Of a stretch of DNA of 64,000 nucleotides, positions 12,497 to 23,244 are shown piece after piece. Numbering within the stretch: the first letter of the stretch is position 1; every line of letters begins with the position of its first letter. Both the position numbers and the translations under genes were made by a program. The stretch comes from Latrodectus hesperus (taxonomy: Eukaryota; Arthropoda; Arachnida; Araneae; Theridiidae): NCBI GenBank assembly GCA_037975125.1, contig CM075850.1:128936181-129000180 (forward strand), in the 5' to 3' direction. The notes under the pieces are model-generated. The model did not search any database. It worked only from the letters and a program-made list of their open reading frames with translations, and had not been told where the DNA came from.

Positions 12497-12714
12497 ATAA
12501 TAACAGTTAATAAGCTCAGGTAATATGATGCCAATTAGTCCTAGGCACGGATCGCATAACACCAGGGTTTACGGGAGCTGGTTCGCGGCCTCTGATTCTA
12601 TATTCAAGGCTATCCTGTCATTCCTACAGGATGTTCAGTGATCCACCACCTACTGACGCGCCTGGTGGCTAGCTCAAGCCCCAGGGAGGTACGCATACCC
12701 CCTGGTTCCAGGAC

Positions 12715-12723
12715 ATTAGACTC
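12715..12723. repeat. Right target-site duplication of LINE (ATTAGACTC)
   Basis: This is the second copy of the 9-bp duplication also present at 7759-7767. It marks the 5' end of the minus-strand LINE and shows that the 5' end is complete or nearly so. Confidence 0.85.
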
Positions 12724-13268
12724 AATCTCGAATTTTAATTGTTTAACATATGAATGCGCAGATACTTTGGTAGTTAAAATAAAATATAATTAAAGATACT
12801 TTTTTTTTTAAATTAGATGGGATATCTCGTAATATAAAATTAAAAATAAATACAGTTATTTCAAATTTAGAAGAAAGTTTTGTAAAAAATATGAACTTCT
12901 CTCATTTAGAAATCCTTCAATCACTTAGTCTAACTTTGATAAGTTGTTGATGTGTGGCTCTGTGTTTGCTTGGATAGAGAAAGCCACTGATGCTTTAAAC
13001 AGTACTAAATCTCCAAATATTGTAATGTGTTGCCTTGTTAGAATTTTTGAAATGATAGATGATACTTTAAAACCAATTTGGGAATTTGGAGTCTATTGGA
13101 ATAAAACATGATGACTCACTCTATCTGAAGGAAATAAAATCTAGGAAGATATCTGATGAAACAAATACTTTTCAGTATTTTTATTACCAAGTGGAATTAC
13201 CTTGGGAAATAGAACGGGAGGAGTTGAAACTGAATGACAATTTTTTTACTGCAAGAAACATTTATTAG
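12724..13268 (+). pseudogene. BEL/Pao pol remnant (protease/RT region)
   Basis: After the LINE insertion the plus strand again reads BEL/Pao-like: NTVISNLEESFVKN near 12850, then WEFGV/LESIGIK-type text and VELPWEIEREELKLNDNFFTARN (13190-13260), which resembles the segment preceding the Pao reverse transcriptase. The last 60 codons (13086-13268) are open; the rest has frameshifts. With the gag remnant at 6480-7560 it forms one element split by the LINE. Support is from motif order only. Confidence 0.6.
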
Positions 13269-13289
13269 GTTATAATGGTTATATAACAA

Positions 13290-15255
13290 TGGTTGTCGCC
13301 GTACAGATGTTGGTGCCTACCAACTCTAATGGATGTACACCTCTCAAGAATTACTGTTAGATATGGTATTCTTGGATCTGACTAAGTCCCCTGGCCCAGA
13401 TAAAACACGTGGCCAAATGTTGGAAAACCTATGCCTCATCTGCAAACAAAGATTCTTGGACATTATCAACCTTTTCTAGTACTGCGGGCAAGTACATATT
13501 GACTGGAAAAGAGCCACTTTTATCCCCATCAGAAAACCAGGAAAAGAAGCAAGCCTCCATGAAAGTTATTGACCTATTGTTCTAACCAGTATAACTTGTA
13601 AACTAATGGAAAAAATGTTTCTTAACAAGAATTCTTTACTTTTTAGTTACCAACCATTTAACACCACCCGAGAAATATGGATTTAAATAAGGGCATAGCA
13701 CCACGGACCAGATTCTTTTCTTTTGTTAAAAAATAAGAGACGCCCAAAATTTTAAATCAACTAGACATACCATGGCATCCCTGCTTTACTAATCCAGGGC
13801 CTTTCATTCAGTGTAGAAAGACAAGCTTATCACTAAATTGCATGCATCCTTTAATATAAAGGGTTCTGCTCTTGCTCGAAATACCGATGTTCTGCACCAC
13901 AGATCTATCACAGTCAAATTCAACAAGATCTTTTCAGATTCTTTTAGACTGGGACGGAGCGTTCCTCAGGGATAAGTCTTCAGCCCTACTATCTATTCCC
14001 TATTTTTGGCAGGAGCTGAGCTAAAGAAATTTACACTTGTTGACATTGCAATTTTCCCTGACGACATTCTACTCTTGAAGTAAGGCTCTAATGGGAACAA
14101 CATCGAAACGGAACTCAACCGTCCGTGCTTTGGCTGCAATGTATGAGTTTGCAATAGAACACAAATTAACTTTCAATCCAGCAAAATCAATAACGACTTT
14201 TCAACCACTAATAAACACATATATTACAATATACCAATGTTGTTTTTCTATTCCCAGCCTCTCACTTATGAAAAACATCCTAAGTATCTCGGTTTTATTC
14301 TCGACCCTGAACCCTGAACAAGCATAATGACCATCTAGTTTCGAAGGCTCGTAAGTGCCTTAATATTCTCAAATATTTGTCTGGCAGGTATTGTGGTGCT
14401 GATGCAAACACCTTCAGAAGCATATATATTTTACTTGTAAAACCTATTCTTGAATATGGTTATCCGATTTATTGCTATGCATCTGAATAAAATTTCCTGA
14501 AATTAGAACGAGTACGACTAAGTGCCGCTTGAATCAGGCTCAGAAATAGCAGCCTATCTGATATAGCTCTATACGAGACAAATTTACAATCATTGCACAT
14601 TAGAAGAAAAGCTAACTTCGTTAAATATTTTAACAAAACCTAAAGCTTCGGCCCGAATCATCGTATCTCCCTGTATTTACACAATTCACGCAATAATCAA
14701 AGATTAAAGAAATTCACCCTTTTTGGTCTGGCAGAATCTCAAAACCTATTTTCACGCAATGTCGAACCTCAATCTTTAAGATCTTGTTTTGATCCCTCCT
14801 AGGGAATGCCAAGAACCACCTTCCACTTTGATCTCAATTCCACTGCAAACTCATATCGATGATCATCTTAGACAATTAGCACTAGAAATTATTAATTGCA
14901 TCCTTTGCGATGCAGTGTAAATGTATAACGATGGCAGACGTACAAAGATCGTACTGGGAGCGGAGCCTATTTCAGAAGCACTCAATCCGAAATTACACAT
15001 AGGCAAAGTAACTCTGACACTTGTTCAGTATTCATAAGTGAGTTGACAGTGATTAAGTGGGACTTGCTGCTATTATTTCCAATAACTGTGATTTCGGAGA
15101 ACTATGGATTTTGTTGCACAGCCGCAGTGGATTGTAACATCTCAGTGAATGGTCTTCTACAAATGAGGAAGCAAGTTTACCTATTCTGCTGAAATTGAAA
15201 ATGATCTCTCAAAACCATGATGTACATCTCTAATGGATTCCAACCCATGTAAATA
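13290..15255 (+). pseudogene. Second LINE, RT to RNase H (5' part), heavily degraded
   Basis: The plus strand shows reverse transcriptase pieces: LDLTKSPGPDKTRGQMLENL near 13370, ATFIPIRKPGKEASLHESY near 13510, CKLMEKM near 13595 and a decayed palm motif FPDDI near 14055. Thumb-region text ILVKPILEYGYPIYCYASE is near 14430, followed by an RNase H with NDGRR near 14930, LTVIKW near 15045 and WILLHSR near 15110. The frame stops abruptly at WIPTHVN, exactly at the TTAA where the piggyBac remnant starts, and resumes after it at 17117. Many stops make it an old copy. The start, near 13290, is in RT, so the element is 5'-truncated. Confidence 0.82.
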
Positions 15256-15259
15256 TTAA
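15256..15259. repeat. TTAA target site, left flank of piggyBac
   Basis: TTAA directly precedes CCCTTTGACG, the left tip. A matching TTAA lies at 17113-17116. TTAA duplication is the signature of piggyBac integration. Confidence 0.9.
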
Positions 15260-15385
15260 CCCTTTGACGCCCGCAATATTTTTTTTTAAAATTTTAAACT
15301 AAAGAATTCTAAAAATTGAATGTTATGATCCCACAGACAAATAATATATGAATTTAATAAAATCTACATCTACCCATTTATCTGT

Positions 15386-15417
15386 GGGTGGTGGTCGCAA
15401 GGCGCGACCAGCGCGCG
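15386..15417. repeat. Hairpin 1 of piggyBac subterminal motif
   Basis: GTGGTCGCAAGGCGCGACCAG is an imperfect palindrome related to those at 16743-16765 and 17077-17099. It is GC-rich within AT-rich DNA and may be a transposase-binding site; that role is inferred. Confidence 0.55.
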
Positions 15418-15691
15418 TCTAGGACCTTGATACTTACTGAGTTAGCAGGGGAAAAAAACTTACCTTGTTTCGTACGCGCTTTCAATAAATGATGATTATT
15501 GCAAACTTCTTAGATAGTTTGTATTTAAAATGCAGTGTATTATTTTTTTACAATATTTTACAAAGTAAAGAGTAGTAAAAGTGAAAAATTAAACATTTAT
15601 ATAATTTTGTTGCTATAAAAACACGTCGATACTGAATTTAGAATCCTCATTTAGCAGGTACAGTTTTTTTTAAATGTCAATTAGAAAAAAG

Positions 15692-16261
15692 TTATTTCTT
15701 GTGAAACTGTTCAAAGCATCTTTTATCTTTTTGATACATGCATAAACCAACATTGCAAGTTTCACACATACATCTTGTTCTTTGAGGTTTCTCCTTTGTG
15801 CTACAAAATGCGCACCGCCGTGGTTTGCATTTTATTGGCATGTGTTCAGCATTCTTTAATCTTTTTTGTTCTGGAACATGAGGTTTGTGGCTTTTTATAC
15901 ATGCGGAGCTTGATATTTTTCTTTTGGGAACAGATCCTTTATTTCCCATTGAAATCAAACTACTGATGATGCCCATTCTGAATAACTTAAGTACTCTTAA
16001 GTTTGGATCACTTTCTGGAAGCATTCGATATATAATAAAGGAATTTACAATAGTGACATCAATAAAATGGAAGAAAATTCGATGCCACCATTTTTTACTG
16101 TTCCGATCAATTTCATATAAGCTTTTCAATTGATCAAAATAGTCCACATACCCCATATTTTGATTGTAATCCTTTTCTTCAAATAAAGCCAATGCCTCAG
16201 CTATTCCAAGCCCTTTGCGATGCATTTTAAATTTGAACAGTAGAAGAAAATATTTACGCAC
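15692..16261 (-). pseudogene. piggyBac transposase, C-terminal fragment
   Basis: A 189-residue frame corresponds to the end of a piggyBac transposase. It includes YNQNMGYVDYFDQLKSLYEI (the third catalytic Asp is expected in GYVDYFD), then KKWWHRIFFHFIDVTIVNSF, and ends with a Cys-rich domain (CAFC...CMCETC...C...C) like the zinc-binding tail that recognises the element ends in this family. The N-terminal two thirds with the other catalytic Asp residues are absent; the sequence above 16262 does not continue the frame. It cannot be an active enzyme on its own. Confidence 0.88.
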
Positions 16262-16520
16262 AGTTAAAATATATTGCTATTAATTATTTTAAATTTAAAT
16301 TAAACTTTTACGTAAATACTATTTTCGATAAAATATATGGGTATATATATTTATATTTATATATTTACATTAAATTTAAAACACACAAAATACTATTAAA
16401 TAAAAATTTCCGTACTAGCCTGGGAGCAAACGCAACATTCAACGCAAAGAAAAATCTGCAACTGAAAAGTCTTTCTGAAACAGAAATAGCGAAAGCACAT
16501 GTTCACTGGGGATATAAATG

Positions 16521-16640
16521 CCACATGTTGTTTACAAGTAAAATGACCCTATGATTAAAGCCACATGTTGTTTACAAGTAAAATGACCCTATGATTAAAG
16601 CCACATGTTGTTTACAAGTAAAATGACCATATGATTCAAA
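16521..16640. repeat. 40-bp tandem repeat, three copies
   Basis: Two identical 40-bp units starting CCACATGTTGTTTACAAGTA (16521-16560, 16561-16600) are followed by a third with a few changes (16601-16640). It lies inside the piggyBac remnant and fits simple tandem duplication. Confidence 0.95.
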
Positions 16641-16742
16641 TCCCCCTTTCCCACACTTCTAAACACTCTAATTCCCAATCATAATATGCTGGCTATGTTT
16701 ATGTTGTCTGCTGTTCACGTAAGTCAAGTGTTCTAGCTGCGC

Positions 16743-16765
16743 GGTGGTTGCGTGGTGCAACCACC
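16743..16765. repeat. Hairpin 2 of piggyBac subterminal motif
   Basis: GGTGGTTGC-GT-GGTGCAACCACC forms an almost perfect inverted repeat. It shares sequence with the right-end hairpin at 17077-17099. Confidence 0.6.
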
Positions 16766-17076
16766 AGGAATTTCCCTCAAAAAAGGAAAGTTTTTTACGT
16801 ATCTAGTTCAAACTACTGCTGCATTTATATTGTTTATGACAGACATGACGGTATAGGAAGAAAAAATTTCTGATATTTATTATTATTTATATTAAAAAAG
16901 TACGTTATTTTGTGTTGTTAAAAATGAACATTAAATAACGCCATATTGGAAGGAGTCCGACCTGAAATTAATTAGGTGCTGTCATCTGTTGGTGTTATTT
17001 AAAAGTAAAAGATATGAAATCTATAAAATTTAAGTGAAAAATCGTGAAAAGGAATTGAGAAAAAATATTGAAAATT

Positions 17077-17099
17077 GGTGGTTTCATGGTGCGACCACC
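17077..17099. repeat. Hairpin 3 at right end of piggyBac
   Basis: The bases read GGTGGTTTCA then TGGTGCGACCACC, just inside the right inverted repeat. This is the same motif as the hairpins at 15386 and 16743. Confidence 0.6.
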
Positions 17100-17116
17100 G
17101 CGCGTTAAAGGGTTAA

Positions 17117-17575
17117 GGGCAATGAGACCGCAGATCGACTGGCTAAAGAGGGCAGTAAGGAAGATATGCCCACTGGTTTATCACTTACATATCAGGAACT
17201 TTACTCTAATGAAAAATCTAGACTACATTCAATCTTGCAAATTCCACACACACACCAATGGTACACTGGAACATCTCCTGGAACTCTTCTGGAAATAAAA
17301 TGTGACCTAAAATCTCAAACTGCCTTGACCAGATTCTCAAGTGGACATCTAAAATGTTTATCGTTTGAACGTGGTGCAAAAAATTATGCCACTTGAAAAA
17401 ATGCTGTGACCATCCAGCCTCACGGAATTATATACTGGATTGCGTCGGACTTTCCCGGGAGGATTTATCCTCAGATCCCCTGCTAATTATAGAGTTTTTA
17501 ACTGTCAAAAATTGATTGGAGTTGATCTGACAAATGTCAGATCTTTAATGGGGATATGCCAACAACAATAAAGAA
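17117..17575 (+). pseudogene. Second LINE, end of RNase H and 3' region
   Basis: The frame resumes right after TTAA: the plus strand encodes ADRLAKEGSKEDMPTG (the last RNase H catalytic Asp motif), then SRLHSILQIPHTHQWY and ending NYILDCVGLSRED. It joins the RNase H part that stops at 15255. The element ends in an AACAACAATAAAG-like tail near 17570. Confidence 0.82.
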
Positions 17576-17910
17576 TAACTTCCCAATTCTGATTTATATG
17601 ATTCAATTTCCTTTGTTGTTTTGCTCATTTTTCAGCGTACAGTTAATCACCAAATCAAGACAATCAAGGTTGAATTGTCAAAAGATAGTGGATTGTAACA
17701 AAATCATTAAGGAAAATTACATTCCAGGTATTTTCGTATTTTTAAAACAATTTGTGAGACAAAGGAATATACAGGTAATAGATAGTCGAGCAACACTTGT
17801 AAAAAAACGATTACACACAGCAAGTAAAATTCTCATTTGAAAATATCAAGCATAATAATAATTAACTGTATAATCATTTTTCTAAAATAAACTTATAGTA
17901 GGAAACTTAC
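17576..17910. other. Spacer with short open frame, not recognised
   Basis: A 94-codon plus frame spans 17556-17840, overlapping the LINE tail. Its middle (KSRQSRLNCQKIVDCNKI, then RQRNIQVIDSRATLVKK) is more complex than random AT-rich DNA, but I could not assign it. It may be another decayed element. Confidence 0.3.
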
Positions 17911-18054
17911 ATGATTCAATTGAACTGGGTCGTATCCAAGTATAGTGTAGTAAATCACAATACAAGCAATCTGTAAAATAGGAGACTCACAACCATATTT
18001 CGAAAACAGTTCAAAGACCAATGAATGAGGAAGAATAGGTCAATCACTCCAATA
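17911..18054 (-). pseudogene. Lipase relic, exon PILPHSLVFELF...GYDPVQLNH
   Basis: Forty-eight codons encode PILPHSLVFELFSKYGCE then LQIACIVIYYTILGYDPVQL, the segment of acid lipases that precedes the ...YDP..LN motif. The donor is CAT|GTAAGT, phase 0. One TGA lies at codon 5, where CGA is likely original, and the acceptor reads CTTTACAA instead of CAG. The length and phase fit exactly between the neighbouring exons. Confidence 0.82.
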
Positions 18055-18153
18055 TTGTAAAGAAACTATTTCAGAGAAGAAGAAAAAATAGTGTCACGAG
18101 AAAGTTTTTTACATATTTTAAAAGAAAAATAAAATATCTGTACATTTCCTTAC

Positions 18154-18246
18154 TTTAAAAACAAATTCCAGTTGTTCCGCGACACCAAACGAGCCTGTAG
18201 CATGTGTTAAAAAATTTACTGGTGCATACGCTGCAAAGAGATTAAT
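18154..18246 (-). pseudogene. Lipase relic, exon INLFAAYAPVNF...
   Basis: A TTTTAG acceptor, 31 codons and a GTAAGG donor, phase 0 on both sides. INLFAAYAPVNFLTH corresponds to the family segment usually read as (K)LF-x-ALAPVA, which follows the nucleophile elbow exon, and ends EQLEFVFK. No lesion is seen in this exon. Confidence 0.82.
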
Positions 18247-18899
18247 CTAAAAGAAGAAGAATTATTCATGAGAAATTTCAAACTAAAATTAATCTGTGCA
18301 GATGAAATCTGATTTCAATAAATATGTAAATCCCCACTTAAGTAAAAAGGAATATTATAAAGACATACAAACTTAAATAATGTATTTTTAAAATCTCTAA
18401 AAAATTCTTTATAATATACATAATACTGATTTTTTCCTCAGTAATAATTTCTTAGAATGTTAAAGTAGAAAAGCATTTAAAGCAACAATTTAAAATTACA
18501 GCACTTTGTAAAGAACACTTTTGCTAGCTTGCGTTTGGAACTATTTTATATTCTGTTATTTTATATAAACTATATATTTTGTATTAGTTTTGAAGAATAA
18601 AAAAATCTCACTTAATAACTTTTTGATGGAAATATATTTACTAATCCTCAACTTTTCTCTTAATAATTTGCAAAAATTAGAAAGTAACCAATTTCATAGT
18701 TTGTTTTGGAAATATTATATGTACTATAAAAGCCTTGTATTTTAAAAATGAATTTGGAAAAAGTAAAAAGTGTATTTAAAATTTTGCGTAAGAAATATAT
18801 TTTGCTATGGTAAATTAGTAACAATAGGATCATTTAGTAAATAATAAGTGTTTGTGACGGTATGGACTAGAGAATTTTAAAGTGTCACTAATAATCAAT

Positions 18900-19530
18900 C
18901 CTGATGTGTAAATAATTAAATGTATTTCGAGACGAATTCTGTCCTCATTTCTTTGTGACGGCATCATGAAGAAGGCACATTGCTATCTTGCAATCGACAT
19001 GTACAGTTCTATCGAAATGCTAGTCCATCGTTTTACTAATCCTTCATCATGCTGGTCAATCGTAATGCTGGATTGAGAGTAAGGAATGGTATTGTTTTCA
19101 ACAGAGATGAACTCTATTGTCCACCTTGATGACTCTTTAAATAGTAGCCATTACCTTTCTCATGTGTTAAAGTTTTTTACTCTACTTTTATAAGGATTTG
19201 CAAAATGTGATGTTTCAACATGTTAATGCACCACCACATATTGCCAACATTCTATAGACATTCACAAAAAAAAAGAAATGTTTGGCTGTTTTCCTAGGCA
19301 GCAGGTTATCCAAAATTTAATTAATGGTAATGGTAAAGATAAGAATCATTTGGTCAAATGTTGTCGATTCACAAAATCGTCATTATTCACCAATCATCAT
19401 TATCAATGAACTGTAACATCAAATTAAATCTGTATGGGCTGTAGAGATGTGAAATCCATCCTAACTATCCTTGATACAGAATGTAGGCATATAAGTGCTG
19501 TTATTGCCCCCAAAGTTGGGTTGTTCTGGA
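18900..19530 (+). pseudogene. Tc1-like transposase remnant
   Basis: Plus-strand frames contain SSHYLSHVLKF near 19140, VMFQHVNAPPHIANIL near 19210 (the second catalytic Asp region, here with the Asp changed to Val), NELxHQIKSVWA near 19410 and HISAVIAPKVG near 19490. The order is that of the C-terminal half of Tc1/Tc3-type transposases. Stops and frameshifts are frequent. Inverted repeats were not found. Confidence 0.65.
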
Positions 19531-20187
19531 GAACTTATTTCGCAGAATATTTGTTTTAAAATTTACTAATAAATTTTCTTAGTTTTTGCTTCCAGCATAA
19601 CAAATTTGTTACAATATTTAATTTTCTTGTTTACACATGAAAGATTCAGTGATTTTAATGGCCAGCAATATATTTATGTAGATTTACCAATTATAAAGTT
19701 TGTACGTGTAAAATCAATATTATGAATTCAGAATCCTATACAAAACTTTGCTTACTGTCTTGCCCTTTGTTGATAAATTGAACTTTCAGATAATTACATT
19801 ATGTAATTTTTAACTGTAATTTGTAAATAATTTATAATGATTTTTAAAAACCTTTCTGCATGTATGTCAGTAAGAACTTTTTAAAATGCAACAAATAGAA
19901 TGAAAATGTGTTGATTTAGATGTAGAATCATAACCTTAAACATTATTAAGAAAAACGTTTCTAAAAGGAAAAACCAGTTCAGGGGAATGATTAAGAAAGA
20001 GTCCAACATGGTTTTATGATGGGTATGTTTCACGTTATTGTGTGTTTGTTTCCTTTATTTTAGCATTTTCAGTGTTGCTTCGAATTATTCGCAGGAAACC
20101 TTATGCAAAAATAACAAATATTTAAAATACTTTTAAAATAGTTTCATTTAAATTTAATAACACATGTTATGTTTTTCAATCGTTTAC
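19531..20187. other. AT-rich intronic DNA, nothing recognised
   Basis: Intron of the lipase relic between the Tc1 remnant and the exon at 20188. No signal was seen. Confidence 0.4.
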
Positions 20188-20343
20188 CTTTTTATTATAA
20201 TCTTTATTATGGGCTAGCAGAGCAAATCCTAGAGTAGTACCTTCTGAATATCCCAAATATATAGGATAAGACTGTTCACCTCTGTTTTATTTAAAATGAA
20301 ATCAATAAAGGTTGGCAAATCAATAAGGGCTTTGTCATCTAAG
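20188..20343 (-). pseudogene. Lipase relic, nucleophile exon (GYSEG), frameshifted
   Basis: After a TTTCAG acceptor the exon reads LDDKALIDLPTFIDFILNKT, then in another frame EQSYPIYLGYSEGTTLGF and HNKDYNKK, with donor AAG|GTAAAC. The Ser in GYSEG is the catalytic nucleophile (GxSxG; GHSQG in mammalian relatives). One base is missing near 20277-20283; with it the length would be a multiple that restores phase 0 at the donor. The first codon is completed by the previous exon to give FWDFS. Confidence 0.88.
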
Positions 20344-20670
<327 letters not shown>

Positions 20671-20868
20671 TTAATAGTATATTTTATAAAAATAATAATC
20701 AAATATTAGAAGGAGAATAATAGATTTAAAATACACTGAAACTGCCAAATGGAGAATTATAATATATTCATAAAGTTAAATATTAGATGGAGAATAATAC
20801 ATTGAAAATACCAAATTGAAAACAATACATTAAAAATACGAAATATAGTAAATAGTTGGAAAAATGTT

Positions 20869-21104
20869 TGAAGCAATAAAGCTTACAAAGTTCGCATTTT
20901 TGATAATTTTTATTCGTACACAACACACACATAAATGGAATTACAGAAATACACATATCAAAAACGAATACATAATCACAGCTCGACTTCTCCAGCGTGA
21001 GCATTTTTAAGAACAACATTTTTCACCTCACGCGACAACAGCGGAAGTTAAAGTCGTAGTAGTTTTTTAAACGCCACAATTGTGTGGCTGGCTTTGTAGC
21101 CACA
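20869..21104 (-). repeat. 3' LTR of deleted Gypsy element
   Basis: This 236-bp direct repeat matches 23650-23885. Read on the minus strand it starts TGTGGCTACAAAGCC and ends TTGCTTCA (TG...CA). The flanking TGTT at 20865-20868 and 23886-23889 is a 4-bp target duplication. The two LTRs differ at several positions, so the insertion is not recent. Confidence 0.9.
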
Positions 21105-22360
21105 AACTCCTCACCCCAAGTGTCACAAGACCTGACAAACGGTCTGGGAGGCGGATTCGACGAAACGACCTGGTCCTGGTTTCTTCTTTTGACGCCTCAG
21201 GTCGTGGAGAACAGTTCTCTGTCAGATGTGATAGGGTCGAATCGTTGACTACAAATACTGGTTTTACCCGATCAATGCAGACTGTAAGCTGAGCGCCTTT
21301 TCGCTCCAAAGTGTAGTACTTTGCATTTCTATCCAGTACCTTGAAAGGCCCATCAAATGTGGGCTGTAGGGGGGCGTCGAACAGCATCATTTAGAATGAA
21401 GACGTGAGAGCAAGTCTTAAGGTCCGCGTGCATGAAAGTGGACTTTTGTCCATGTCTTGAAGCCGGTGTCGGTTGTAAGTGACGCATGCTTTCCCTCAGA
21501 GTTTCGACAAAGGCGCTGGGAGCGGCATCTAGTGATTTTACTCCAAAGAACTCCCCAGGAAGTCGTGGATTAATGCCGTACACCATTTCGAAAGATATCG
21601 CGCCGATGTCTTTCTTTAATGCTGAACGGAACCCCAAAAGGATAAATGGGAGCATATCAACCCAACGCTCTGTCATGTGACACTGGATGGCGACTTTCAA
21701 GGGACGGTGCAGACGTTCTATCATTCCGTTTGCCTTTGGGTTGTACGCGGTCGTGCGTAATTTGGAAATTCCAAAAAGTTTTGCCAGCAACGCGAAAAGT
21801 TCAGACTCAAACTGTCGTCCTCTGTTTGTGCCGGTGGTTTCAATATGGTGCACAGTAGAGTGCTTAATTTCTTTAAAGTGTAGAGTAGGACTAGTAATTT
21901 CCGGGAAGTGAGAGATGATAACATGAAATAGAGGATGATAACATGAATTTTCAATAATAATCTTGACGGCTGGTTGTTTAAAAGATTCGAAACGTCCAGT
22001 TGCAGTTAAATTTGTGACGCTGTCAAGTAGTCTTTGTTTACGAAGATCAACTAATAGGCCGAAATGTTGCAGAAAATCTGCACCAATAATAGGCGTGGAG
22101 ACCTCGGTGATCAGAAAATGCCATTTGAAACTTCTTCGTAATCCCAGATTTAATTCCAGCAGTTTGTTGCCGAAAGTACGTATCTTAGTTTGATTAGCCG
22201 CAAATAATTCTATACGGTCAGGTTTTTCATTGTTAACGTTACCCTTAGCGGGGATACAGGAAACATCACTGCCAGTGTCAACAAGGAATTTACAATTCGT
22301 TTTGCGGTCAAAAACACACAGACGATTACTTTTGCAAATTGGTTTTTCGCTACCACCCAA
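21067..22360 (-). pseudogene. Gypsy pol: protease fused to integrase C-terminus
   Basis: The frame 22360-21353 begins with an aspartic protease (LVDTGSDVSCIPA, IIGADFLQHF) and at about residue 185 changes, after HHIETTG, to the late integrase core (GRQFESELF, then PKANGMIERLHRPLK, which holds the catalytic Glu) and the start of its C-terminal domain. Positions 21390-21067, in another frame, continue with FDGPFKVLDRNAKYYTLER, an integrase tail, and run into the LTR. The deletion removes some 700-800 codons compared with a full Gypsy pol. Protease keeps DTG but no replication enzymes remain. Confidence 0.85.
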
Positions 22361-22419
22361 ATGAAGCGGAGTATTAGCGTCTACTCGTTTCCCTGTTTCT
22401 CGAAATTACAAGGTAAGCG

Positions 22420-23244
22420 TCAGTTTCTAGCTGCATTACCGAAACGCGCGTGAAAATAACAAAAATCAGAATTTCTGAAATTTGGGGAAACAGACCTTAG
22501 AGTGTATTTATCACGGCTACGTGAATAGGAGCGGTAGCGGGATGGTGATCTAGTTCGCGTATTATCACGTTGTCTATCAATAGACATCCTGTCAACTTGT
22601 AATGAAAGATGTTCAATTTGTTTTTGTAATTCCAAAACCATAGCTGGTGTTACAGTCTTTAAGTCGGTGGAAATAGCATGCGTCTGACTATGATCCGCGG
22701 ATGCAGAGTTCATTTGAGCAAGTGTAGTAGAAGCGGTGTAAACCTGCGGATTATCTGAGGTAACCTCGTGAATCTTGTCGGCCAATACAGCTAACTGTGA
22801 TAATTCCTCAGTAGATGCCGATAAAATAGATTGTAAATTGATAGGCAGTCTTTGTAACCACAAACATTTGAGAAAGTCGTCGTTTAATTTCCCATCGGCT
22901 AATTGCCGCATTTTTTTGAGCAGCCCTGAAGGTTTATTATCCCCAAGCTGAAGGTCGTTAAGCAGCGATTTTATACGTTTGTTTTCCGAATCCGAAAATT
23001 CTGAGATTAACCGATCCTTTAAGGTTTCGTACTTATCAGTGTCGGGTGGATTAAATATAACGTCACTAACGTGGGAGAGCGTATCGGAATCGATAGACGG
23101 GACCAAACTTGCATATTTAGTAACGTCGTTAGAAATCCCAGAAAGCTGAAAAGCATTCTCAACTTGTATAAACCATAACTGAATATTTCGTTCCCAAAAA
23201 GGCGTCAGTTTTAGACCTATTCTGTTAACTTCAGTCGAAGTCAT
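22420..23244 (-). pseudogene. Gypsy gag (DUF7041-like) frame
   Basis: A 274-codon frame starts MTSTEVNRIGLKLTPFWERN and includes LWFIQVENAFQLSGI and FLKCLWLQRLPINLQSIL, typical of the capsid region of arthropod Gypsy elements. A Ser/Arg-rich stretch and the start of a zinc knuckle (CYFHARFG) follow. TGA interrupts it where the knuckle should continue; a few codons later pol begins in another frame. Capsid and nucleocapsid roles are known for the family; function here is unlikely to persist without pol. Confidence 0.82.

Larger units (their letters stand above)
7768..12714 (-). mobile_element. Near full-length non-LTR retrotransposon (LINE, I/R1/LOA-like)
   Basis: A 4.9-kb minus-strand element has two ORFs. 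ORF1 lies at 12562-11507 and ORF2 (endonuclease, reverse transcriptase, RNase H, zinc finger) at 11547-7858. It is bounded by a 9-bp target duplication, ATTAGACTC. The 3' tail is a short AGA repeat (7768-7781) rather than poly(A), as in the I/R1 groups. The 5' UTR of about 150-220 bases is GC-richer than its surroundings. Several stops and frameshifts make it inactive, but the frames are mostly readable, so it is a moderately young insertion. It sits inside the BEL/Pao remnant. Confidence 0.92.
15260..17112 (-). mobile_element. piggyBac-type transposon remnant
   Basis: The 1.85-kb insert is flanked by TTAA on both sides. Its tips are inverted, CCCTTTGACGCCCGC on the left and CCCTTTAACGCGCGG when the right end is reversed. 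It carries the C-terminal part of a piggyBac transposase on the minus strand, three GGTGGT...ACCACC hairpins and a 40-bp triplication where the missing N-terminal coding part should be. It splits the RNase H frame of the second LINE, so it is younger than that element. Confidence 0.9.

Noticed and set aside
16521..16640. CRISPR-like direct repeats
   Set aside because: The three 40-bp units are contiguous with no spacers, inside a DNA transposon of an animal genome.
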